Below the pieces are notes generated by a model. That model ran no database searches. It had not been told where the DNA came from and saw nothing but the letters and a program-made list of their open reading frames with translations. This document shows, piece by piece, positions 25,901-37,900 of a stretch of DNA of 64,000 nt; positions within the stretch are counted from its first letter, which is position 1, and each line of letters starts with the position of its first letter. Position numbers and translations under genes: made by a program. Source of the DNA: Hemicordylus capensis (Eukaryota; Chordata; Lepidosauria; Squamata; Cordylidae); the NCBI RefSeq assembly GCF_027244095.1, contig NC_069657.1, positions 242,522,674 to 242,586,673 on the forward strand, in the 5' to 3' direction.

Positions 25901-28900
25901 ACTGTTCTCTGCATCTTCCTCTTCAACCTCATGATCACCATCTTCAGCTTGCCTAGACTCATTTCTGCTCATCAGTCTGCCTAAAAGAAAATCAGAATAT
26001 TTTTCACTCAGTTTATTAATGTAGCTAAATACAATTGTTTAGATGTCTGCAGTTAAATGGATGGCCAAGACTATGGTGTGAGCAGAGGCACATGGACACA
26101 TAAAACATCTCAATTATTTTAGAGTATTTGCTTATCATCCACTTCGCACTGCTCATTGCTCTGTAAATTCCAAAGCTCCACTTTATAGTCCCTTGAATTT
26201 AAAGAACAGTGGATGGATCCAAAGACTGGCTTGTGTGAATGAGCTTTCTCCATTTGTGCAGAGGGAGGGAGGAGGATTTTCACCTATCCTCCAGCCCCCG
26301 CATGTCCTAAAAATCTGCTCCTGAAGACTCCCCAATCCTCAGGACAGATTTTAAGGGGGCACATGGGTATTAGGAAAAATCACACCCCCTCCCCTTGTGC
26401 ATATCTTATACAAGATATTCTAAAACACAACATTACTGCTAACAATAATATTAATAAAAATAAAAATGTATATAGCAGAAGTACTTTTTCAGATCAGCAG
26501 TGGTAGTACCAAGCTGCTCATTAAGTTCAGATGACTAAAACATGCAGTTTTCTGGTGGTACTGTCATTAAAGAAGTGTTTGAGAAGATTTCAGTGTGCCA
26601 TATACCCCATGAAAAGAATAGGTTAAAGAAATCTGTTTCGATTTTCCCACATAGGGACAGATCGTGTGGAAACATGTCCAACATGGGGATGGAAGGGAGA
26701 AACTGAACTAAAAGCAGGGTGGAGGAATGGGGGTGGGGAGAGGCTTTGTAATTTTTTCAAACCATATCAATATATAGAGGAGAGCTGGTCTTGTGGTAGC
26801 AGGCATGACTTGTCCCCATAGCTAAGCAGGGTCTGCCCTGGTTGCATATGAATGGGAGACTTGATGTGTGAGCAATGCAAGATATTCCCCTCAGGGGATG
26901 GAGATGCTCTGGGAAGAGCAGAAGGTTCCAAGTTCCCTTCCTGGCATCTCCAAGACAGAGCTGAGAGAGATTCCTGCCTGCAACCTTGGAGAAGCCACTG
27001 CCAGTCTGTGAAGACAATACTGAGCTAGATAGACCAATGGTTTATCCTATGTTCCTATTTAATTCTTGAAATTAGCCACAGGCTAGCCACAGGACGGGTG
27101 GGAGGGGAAAAAATGGCGGGCGGCCAGCCGGCGGGTAAGGGGGAATGGCACCGAGAAAACAGTGGCGATGAGGGGCAGGTGGGGGAAGAAGGCGGAGGTA
27201 ACAGGCAGGCGACAGGCAACAAACTAGAGGTGCAGATGCTCTGTGCCTGGCCCAGCTAGTTCATTATTATGTTTCTCCTGAAGTATTCCATGGTCTCACA
27301 TTTTGATGCTGTGAAAGGATAGTATCTAAACCATGCAATACCGAGTGTACAGATATTTACATACCGCAAGAATTTATACAGTAGCAGAGTGGAAGGTGAA
27401 TAAAGCACCTAATTTAGGTGGTTGTTTAAAAAATATTTGGCAGAAGCAGAAGTGGTAAAACAGATTATGTCAGAATGACATAACAATTTATATACCACTT
27501 TCCAACAAAAGTTTCCAAAGTGGTTTACACAGAGAACATAGACAAACAAAAATAGAATAAATAAATAAAGATGGATCCCTGTCCCCAAAGGGCTCAATCT
27601 AAAAAGAAACATAAGGCAGACATCAGCAACAGTCACTGGAGGTACTGTGCTGGGGGCAAGTTCTGAAACTTGTCACTGAAAACTGGATGTTTGTTAAATA
27701 TTAAGTGTATTATTGGATATGAGTTTATTCAAATACATGATTCAATGCAACCCTTTTAAAGTTTTATTTACTACAACCATTAGACTTTTTAAGCATCATT
27801 TAAAATATTTTAATATTATTTTCTTCTCCATATTCTCTTTCAAGACTAGAACATATGAACATAAGAACAGCCCTGCTGGATCAAGCCCAAGGCCCATCTA
27901 GTCCAGCACCCTATTTCACGCAGTGGCCCACCAGATGTCTCTGAGAAGGCCCAAAGGCAAGAGGTGAGGGCATGCCCTCTTTCCTGCTGGATCAAGCCCA
28001 AGGCCAATCTATTCCAGCATCCTGTTTCACACAGTGGCCCACCACCCACCAGATGTCTCTGCGGAGCCCACAGGCAAGAGGTGAGGGCATGCTTTCTCTC
28101 CTGCTGTTGCTCCCCTGCAACTAGTATTTAGAGGCATCTTGCCTCTGAGGCTGGAGGTGGTCTACAGCCACCAGACCAGTAGCCATTGATAAAAAAATTC
28201 CACAGATTATGTGCTGTGTGAAGAAGTACTTCCTCTTGTCGGTCCTCAATTTCCCGACCTTCAGTTTCATGGGTAAATGTGTAAAGACTACTTTTGCTTT
28301 ACCTGAGTATGTACAAACAAATGTTCCTTTGTCAATGTCATCAAGGCAACGGACCCCCCAGCCCTTCTTTTCAGTTTTGAAGACCTGCAGGCGAACTTGA
28401 AGACCATGCTGCACTAATCTGTTCTGGCACATCATCTTGTCACAACTGCATGACAAGCTGCATTCATAAATTCTGCCAGAGAGAAAAATACAAAGATTAC
28501 CGGTTTAACCTTCAGGACCACTTCAGACGAAGGCTCTCAGACAGTGAGAGTGGTGGGGAATTGGGAGTGATGAGAATGATTGACATGCCGGCAGGGTGGG
28601 GCTTCTATTCCCACTTTGGACGGTGTATGTGAGTACACCAGCTTTTTCTATGCATGTCTGAAGAGGGGTTATATCAGGCTTAAATGTGTAAACACACCTC
28701 AGGGTTTCTTACCCACTGGGAATGGGTCCATCCAGCCTTTTATAACTATATCCATGAGATGTTTCTTTTCTTGGAGACATAGAAGCCTCATGGCAGTTTC
28801 TTTTAGTCAGAAGCAGGCATGCACATTGTGTCCTAGAAAGCACACAGTAAATCTAGTGGAAATAAGGATGTACAATAAAACAACACGGCACATTTACTCT

Positions 28901-31900
28901 CTGGGACACTGGGTTTGAGTATTAATTTTCAAAGGAATAGAGTATACCTTTCTACATCACTTTCCCAGACACTTAATTTAGTTTTTCCATGCACAGTATA
29001 CTATATAAGTACTGTGAACAGTCTGGGTGGAATACTTTTTCATTTAGAAATAAAACTATTAAACAAATATAACTCATTATCCTTCTCTTTCTTTCTGACT
29101 GATAGGTAGCATGTTGAGCCTATAATCTCCTCCAGAAAGACAGCTGGGAAAGACTATGCTAGCTAAACTAACAATGCTAGCTCTTTTAATGTCTTGTACC
29201 CATTCCCCTCTCCCTAACCATCAAACATACTGGGGGTGGTGGGTTGGTGGGGGAGGGTAAGGTAACATGTAACCTGGGCTGTGTGCTGCAGGGGAAGGCA
29301 AGATGGGATGGAGGGAGAGAGAGCATGCATGCACACCTTTTCAATAAACTGTTTCGAAAACAAGCTAGAGAGACTCCACCCTTTAAGTAAGGCTTAGGGT
29401 AGGGTATAATGAATCAGGATTCAATCAAGTATAATGAATAGGATTCTCCTCTGATCATTTATCGACACCATATATGTTCACCTTTGACAGTTTCAAAGCC
29501 CCTCACTATTGGCAAATCTTCAGTCAAGTGACTGCATAATACCTTGCCTTTGTACTAAATGAACATATTATTGTATATTCTCTCACAGACAAAGAAATCT
29601 TATACAGACTTAAAGGTTTATTCAGAAACTCCTCAATTTTCTCCTCCTCCTTTACCTCCCTTTTTCTTTCTGACTCCATCCAACCCCCGCTCCACCTGCC
29701 ACACACACTCCCTACAACATAAAAGATTACTAGACAGAATACAACATGTCCAATAGTAAAAACCTTTAGGGTCTTTGCAATGTTGTATAATAAGATTTCA
29801 ATACCTACTTGTCAGTGCAGCCGTCTGTGCAGCTACACGAATCAAGAAACATGCTGGAGAAGTTTTTCAAGAAGTATCCATGTGGCCAAGAGTTCTTCCG
29901 ATATTTAAAGTATGGCAGTCTACTGTGGTCTACATCATTGCAGAAGGAAACTGGTACAGTTTCTACTCCTTTGCTGATATCAAAATCGAATACAAATGCT
30001 TGACAGCTAGGACTGTTTCTAAACACCTGTACATAGGTATTGAAAGAAAAATGGTCTAAAAATAAGAAGCTGCATTCTGTTTGAAACAAATAATTCTGAA
30101 CGTCTTGAAAACTTCTCAGACTCCTTCCACAAGGAGCTTTATAAATCACATCATGCGACTTTGACAGCAAGTCTGCTTTTGCATGCCATCTCTGGAAGCA
30201 GCATTGTATTGGCAGACGAAGAGGGTTTTCATGCTTATTCAAGTCCCAGAGCTTTTTGGCAAGACATTCTTTAGAGCAGGTATGATCCCGATATGAAAGC
30301 GCTGAAGGTACTGTTGCCATTTCTGCAGGTGCTGCTTTATTCTTGATTGCCATGCTTCTGTTTTCAGTCATAAATGCGGGGCGGGGGTGGGGTGGGGAGA
30401 GAAGGCAACCAATCAGGCAACCAGTAAGATAGTTGGGATTTGTTCAAAAATACAACCATTCACTGCATAAGATGGGACTGTAGATCAGTGGCAGAGCATC
30501 TGCTTTGCATGCAGAAGGTCCCAGGTCCAATCCCAGACATCTTCAGGTAGGGCTGGGAGAGACTCCTGCCTGAAACCTTGGAGAAGCCACCGCCAGACAC
30601 TGTAAAGAATACTGAGCTCGATAGACTGAAGGTCTGACTGAATGCAAGGCAACTTCCTAGGAACCCAATAATGTATTCAGTCATGTTTCTGTGTATTTGT
30701 AGTCTTAACACCAAACACGCACACAAATAAGCATTCTGGCTGACACTACATCCTGCATCTGATCTCACTGAGAACTTTGACAAAGAATGTGACATGCAGC
30801 AATTGCCTACATTGGCAATCGCTGTTTTTCTTGCAGTACAGTCACCCCTTGCCAGCCACAGTTTTACCAACCATGGTTTTGAGTATATGTCAATGGGCAA
30901 CTGTGACAGGCCTGGTCAACTGCGACCCGAGTATTTGCAGTTGGTGAGGTTTTTTAGTGGGTTTTTTTGGGGGGGGTTTCAGCAATTTTGTGGGGTTCAG
31001 CGGTTCAATCTGCTCATTCCTCTTGGTAATCCTTCATGACCTTGCTATCCCTTGCCAATTTAAAATGCCTTTGAGTGATTTGGGGGCATTCAAAACATAT
31101 TCCAGAGGTGTGATCTGCTCATTCTTCTTAGTGAGATTGCAGGATTTTTTTCTGGCAATTTTTAATTTTATTTCCCCCTTTCATTTTAGGTCTTTGTGCG
31201 GTCGTGGTTCCCCATACCCTGTTAGAGATGTGCACGGAACCGGCAATGGCTGGTTTGGAAGTGGCGGGGTTGGCTCTTTAAGGGGCGGAGGGAGGGTGCA
31301 CTTACCCCTCCCGCCGCTTTCCCCCACCGGCGTCATTTTTTTGTATAAACCTTCAGGTAAGCAGCGTACCTCCCTGCCACCCCATTGCCCTCATCGGCCG
31401 GAAGTGGCCGAGAGTACTGGGTGCGTGTGCACGCATGTCAGACAGGCATGCACGCACACATGATGGGCGCACATGCACCTGGTACTTCCGGCCATTCCCG
31501 GCTGATGAGGGCAATGGGGCAGCAGGGAGGTTTGCTGCCACTCTGAAGGTTTTTTACAAAAAAATTATGCCAGTGGGGGAAAAGCAGCGGGAGGGGTAAG
31601 TGCACCCCCGCCACCCTTAAAGAGCCAACCCCTGGGCCTTCGAACCGGTCCCATTTTTGAACCTGTTCGGAGGCCCATAAAAGGGCCTCCGAACAGGTTC
31701 ATGCACATCCCTACCCCGTTTCCCCATAGACTTTAATGGCTCGCCAACTGTGAATTGGCCAATGGAGAGGTTTTGCCAGAATGGAACCCTAGCGATTGGC
31801 AAGGGATGGCTGTACATAGAGTCCTCTGTGCAAATGAATCCTGTTGCAAAGAGGAAACAGGAGTGCTGGGACTTGCAGGGCAGAGGAATAGTGCACCCAC

Positions 31901-34900
31901 CCTGAGTATGATGTTAGAAGGAGCATCACATGCTGGCTAACAACAATATCACATGAAGGCCAGCTTGGCAGTCCTGTTACCAGATAGTTTCCTCCACTCC
32001 TTTCTAGAAACACTGGCTTCTATAGAAGCAACGGAAGCAAACCATGGACAAGCATTTATGTCAGGAGGGAAACCGGCATCTGTCTGGATCAAACAGCCAT
32101 GTTATGCAAATCCTGAACCAGCAGAAAAACTACCTAGCAAAATAGGGAGAAAAGGGCAATAGAGGAAGTGTTTATGAATGGCAATGGAGAAGGGTGGCAA
32201 TGTTAATTTGAGTCTGGGCTTGGCCCCAGAAGCCAATGCCAAGGGTCCACTGCTGTGCAGGCAGCAATCTGTCTGCTCCTGGGCATTATCATTCATTATT
32301 GTATTCCATCAGAGGAAATGCTCCTTCCTGAGTGTAACACAACTAGTGATGGAATGCAGAAAGATCCAGGCTTCTGAATAAACTTCAGCTTTTGTTGCGT
32401 GACTTGCTGTCACCAAGTGTTCATGTGTTAAAGCAGGTCTTACTTGTGCTGTGGAAACACCATTTACTTCATTCAGCACTACTGGTAGTGAAACCTGCAT
32501 GAGTGTGGGGCACATTTTGTACAGTCTGCAGCCTATGCTGTGTCAGTTCAGACCTTGCTAGCTAACCAAAGCTGACTAATTGAGTGGGAGTGCCTGATCT
32601 GCCCTGCTGAAGCTGCACAGAGTCCTTTGGGGATCACTGAAAAGGGATATGGTTTAGATCCTTTCTGTCATGTTTTTCCCCAGCCTTGAAAGTGAGTATG
32701 ATGGACAGGTACTAAGTAGGAAACTAGTACTTGTGGCAGGCTAGGTGAAACCCAGCTGTTACGTTTACCTGGAGCAGATATTCCGAATTATGCCCCCCTT
32801 CCCAACTTAGCATATGACATTTGAATCATGTCCCCTGCTCCCAGAGTGTTGCCTGGCTATGGTGAGGGAAATGGCACTCTGCATATGCTCAGAAGCATTC
32901 TCGGCCATAGTGTAACTAAGGGACCTGGTGGTGATGGTGAAGCAAACAGGGTGGAGAGTGTAGAGGAATAAGGGGAACTCAGAGTGAGAAGAGAAGGCAA
33001 ATTGGAGAGAGAATGGTCAGAAAGGAAAGGTATACATGGCCAGAAGCAGAACTGAGAAAGGCTGAAGTCCACATACTGATCTGAAATAGTCAGTCAAATA
33101 TCTAGTTTGTTTCATTGCATCTAATTTTTAGGTTGAACTTGAGAGATAGGAAGTAGCAACAAAGATTGGCTAAATATTATTTACAGTATTTTACTCACAA
33201 AGAACATCCATCTCCAAGGTTCCCTGTAGTTTCGTTTGATGCAGAATGATGGAAACCAGGTTCACATTGCTGAAGATCTTCTTCGACAGGAAAATTTACT
33301 TTAAAGAGTAAAATACAAAAAAACAAACACAAAAACTAACCAATTATTTATTGTTAAATTTTTATACTGCCTTTCATTAAAACAATCTCAAGGCAGTTTA
33401 CAAAACATTTAACACAATACAAGATTATAAAAGTTATACAATACAAATATTAAATTGGAATATAAAAATATAAATCTAATTAAAAGTTTTAAAGACATGC
33501 ACAATATAACCATAAAATCCAAAGCAGCAGCAACAAAAACAGCACTCATAAAAGCCTGGGTAAAAAGCCAAGATTTCACTTGCTTTCTAAAAACTTTGAT
33601 GGGGACTGAGGAGCAGTGGCCCACCAGGAGAGCATTCCAAAGTCTGGGGCCAGTAACTGAGAAGGCCCTGTCCCACATGCATGACAACTGAGCTTCCCTC
33701 ACTGTCAGCACACGGAGCAGAGCCCCTTCCAATGACCTTGTCAAGCAGGCAGAAACTCTTGGGAGCAGGTGGTCCCTCAGGTATCCAGGACACAAACCAT
33801 TAAGGGCTTTAAAAGGTCAAAACCAATACCTTGAATTGGGACTCAGAAACACATTGGCAGCCAATGTAGCGCTTTCAAAATGCGTGTAATATCCAAGCAG
33901 ACAGTGGTGTAAAATCCTTGCTGCCACATTTTGCACTAGCTGCAGTTTCCAAATATTCTTCAAGGGTAGCCCCACACAGAGCATGTTACAGTAATCCAAT
34001 CGTGACATGATTTAAGGCGTGGGTAATAATTGGAGCATTGGTCAATTACCGTCAAGGATTCTTCTTACTAATGGAGTCCAGGACATCTCTGATTGGGTTA
34101 TCCTCCCCATGTGCTCCTAGGCAGGACTTTATAAATTAACTAAAGCCTTAAGAGGCTGTGGAGGATAGCCCCAGCCAGTTCTTTCAGGCCAAGAAGTGAA
34201 CAGGAAATATGACTCAAACATGGACATACATATATACAGGAGAATCACTGGGCCAAGACCTCTGGCGGGTCCAAGGAATGCCCCTACTGTCCATTTTAAT
34301 GTGTGTAGCGGATTACAGCTTTTGTCTCAGAGCAAGCCCACGTGAGGGGAACAAAAATGCTGAATCATCCCCTCTATGCTTTCTGAGCAAAGGCTCCTCC
34401 CAAAACTTTCCAGTAATCTTGGTAGGTTCTAAGGCTGCCACCACCACCCACTTATTGACAGAGTTTAAATCTCCCCACCCTGGGTTTGGGTACAAATCCC
34501 AGGGAAAACTGTTCTCCTTTTGCTATTGGAAAACTATACAAAAACCTTCCAAGTGCAAGCTGGTGAGAAAACTGGTAGTTAATGAATGACTGAGGATGTG
34601 TTTTGCACCAGAGAGACCCCCTTTCCTGAGTTAAAAATCCACTCAGAGAGGCTTGCAAAATGCAAAGGGGAAAAAGGGGGGGGGGGGTACTTTATTCAAA
34701 TGCTACAGGCAGCTTCTGCCTGAGGCTCTCTCAGCTTTTAGTTACAGCTAATGATACTCAGCAGGTCACAAGAATACTTCAAAAAGGCACCCCAGATAAT
34801 ATTGGGGTGGCACACTTAAAATCATGGTTACCCAGTTTGCAGAGAAGAGGGATGTAGGAAAAATACAAAAGCATCTTTAAAAGCTTACAGCTAAACAATC

Positions 34901-37900
34901 ATAGAACAGTATCAGGGATATACAAAACACACACAAAAGAACACAGAAAGTCTAATGCAAACTTTCCCTAAACTAAACTTCTAGAAGCCAAAATCCTGGC
35001 TTCCTCTGTCTTTAACTCACCAAATCCTGGATGAGAATTCCAGTTTCCTGCCCTCCTGTCTTTCAAGGAGAAGCAGAGGCCCTTCCATGAGAGAAATCTC
35101 CAGGCTAGCTTTTGACTATGAGGGAGCAAAACTCCATTGCTCCTCACTAAGCCTTTCCGCCTATGCTTCCCTCACCTCCAGCCTAGCTTCTTCTAACAAA
35201 GAAACCTTCTCTTACTCCTAATGGTTCTCTAGGTCCCACCCACCTGGTGTGCTGGTTGGCCAATCCCTGGGAGTTCATCAGCCTGTCAGTCAGGACAGGG
35301 TTCACTTCTGGTTAATTCTTTAGGGAAGAGGAGTGACTGGTCTCTACAATGTGCATCTGCATCGATTACATTTGGTTGCATGACTAGTAGGTGAGATCAT
35401 CTTACACCATTACAGGTTGAACTTGAATAAGGATGAAGTCGATTTCCCTGGAGTAGGTACCAGTGCCAGCCAGGTGGGTTAGATGTCTTTAACTCCAGCA
35501 GCAAGAAGAAGCCTTCACGGTAAGTGACCAATGCTCCGTTCTCTGCTGCTGGAGACTTACCACAGCTGTGGCAAGACATTCTGGGAGGGAGCATTAGTAT
35601 TTACTCCAGGGGAAGCACCTGCTGCAAGACCCTTCTACTGAAAGCAGCCTGTGCAGATGCATATGAGTCCATCCTATAATGTCCAAAGGTTGAAGGGGAC
35701 TTCCACATAGCTGCCCTGTGGATTTCATGGACAGGAGTGTTGGTTGAGAAGGTTGCTGATGTCGCTGCTGCTCTAGCACAATGTGCACAAATGCATGTGG
35801 GTGCCCTGCGATTCTGAATTTCATATGCTAATGCTATGCATGCTTTAATCCATCTGGCTACCATGCAAGACGTGACTGCCTTGCCCACTGAAGATGGAAG
35901 AAAAAGCACAAATAGCTCCCCTGTGGAATGGAAGGAGTCCATGCATTTGATATATTGCTTTAAGTATCAGCGGATGTCTAATTTATGTCATGCCTTCTCT
36001 GATGGGTGCAGAGGATGAGGGCAGAAGGAGGGCAGGATGATGTCTTGTGACTGGTGGAATGATGCCGCCACCTTAGGCCAAAAGAAGGGATCCGGAATAA
36101 GACGGACAGAGTCTGTTGAGAAGATGCAGAAGTTCTTGTGCACCAAGAGTGCCTGGAGCTCCAATATGCATCGTGCTGATGTAATGGACACCAAGAAGAT
36201 GAGCTTGAAGGAAAGTTTCCTTAAGGGAATCCCTCCGAAGGGTTCAAATGGTGGCAACATAAGTGCTTTGAGCATGGTGTGTAAGCTCCATGAGGGAAAG
36301 TGGTGGGTCGTAGGCTGAGAGACTAGGATTGCCCCTCTGAGGAAATGACGTAGGTGTGGATGTGATTGAATTGACTTTGCAGACAATCCCAAGATGAAGC
36401 CAATCAGTGATGCTGACCATCTTTTCAGGGTATTTGCTTAAGGTCCTTATCCAGGCCATCTTGAAGGAACTGTAAGAGATGTTTCATGGAGGCTGCTCTG
36501 GGAGGAACTAAGTGGCATGAGGACCATTGTACGAATGCCCTCCATGTAATATTACTGTACATTTCTACACTACCCCATCCAGTGGCTCGGGGCAGTTTAC
36601 AAACTGAAATAAAATAAAATCATTCAAAAATCAAACTTAAAACCATAAAATCTGAACAACTAACAGCTTAAAACAAAATAATTTTAAAACCCTGGAAGGC
36701 TAGACCAAAACGAATAAGTCTTAAGAGCTCTCTTAAAGTCAATTAATGTATTTAAACCACAAATTTCTGTGGGGAGTGCATTCCACATCCCAGAAGCAGC
36801 TACAGAAAAAGCCCAGTCCTGAGTCGCCACCAGATACACTGATGGCAGCTGGAGAAAGACCTCTCCAGGTGACCTCAACATGTGGTTGGGTTCTGTATTC
36901 TGTATATAGATCATACAGAATATCAGTATATGCAGTTTGTGGAGGGTTTCCTGGATGACAGAAGTGTGTTCAGTATCTTGGAGGAGTAGCCATGTTGCTT
37001 CACGAGTCTCTGCTCAGTTTCCAAGTAGCTAGCCTTAACTTCCCTGGGTCGTGGTGTAAGAGTGGTCCTTGGGAGGAGAAGATCTGGACAAACTGGGAGA
37101 TGCCAGGGTTCTGCCACCATGAGGTGTACAAGTTCTGAAAAACTATGGTCTCAGCCAGAAGGGCGCCACCAGGATTACTTGTGTCCTGAGCATGCATGTG
37201 TGATGGAGTACACGGGTGAGTAGAGGTCTGGGTGGAAATGTGTAAAGGAGCCCCGGGGTCGATAAGGCATCCGTTGCCTCTGCTTGCTGGCATGGGAATC
37301 TGAAGAAGAACCTCTATAGCACCAACAGTGCCTGGAGCTCCGATATGTGTCGTGCTGATGTAATGGACACCAAGAAGGTGAGCTTGAAGGAAAGGAACCT
37401 TAAGAGAATCCCTCTGAGGGGTTCAGATCATGGCAACATAAGTGCTTTGAGCATGGTGTGTAAGCTCCATGAGGGAAATAAAGTATATGTGTTGTGCTGC
37501 AAAGAGATTGACCTGGGTGGGGGTGGGGTGTTTCCCAAATCATTGCCCAATCAGGTGAAACATGGAAGGATTGAGTCCCCATTCCCCAGGTAATAGGTCT
37601 TCTCGGCTGAGCCAGTCCAGTATGTGGCTGAGATCGCCTTTCATGTGATGAGCACATAAAAAGGCTTCCACCCATCGGATCAGCAGGGAGGCTTCTAGAT
37701 GCAGATACTTAGACCTGGTGACCGTGTTTGTTGGCATGGGCCTTGGCCATGGCATTGTCCATCCAGATGAGGTGCTGGTCCATGAGAAGCACCTGGAACT
37801 CCCTCAGCACTAGGCGAAAGGCTTGAAGCTCCAGCTAATTGATGTTGTGCTCTGCCTCTTCCCTGGTCCATTTTCCTTGTGCAGACAGGTGTTGGCAATG

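Noticed and set aside
28121-28302. Extension of the SET frame past TYSG into [13 protein letters not shown]
   Set aside because: It follows a good GTAAAG donor and reads into L2-like repeat sequence. Exon 8 supplies the expected RLMSR continuation.
29805-30371. Possible start codon MTENRSM for a short SETDB2 form
   Set aside because: MTENR lies upstream of the acceptor and is intronic. The exon joins in phase to exon 4 without needing it.
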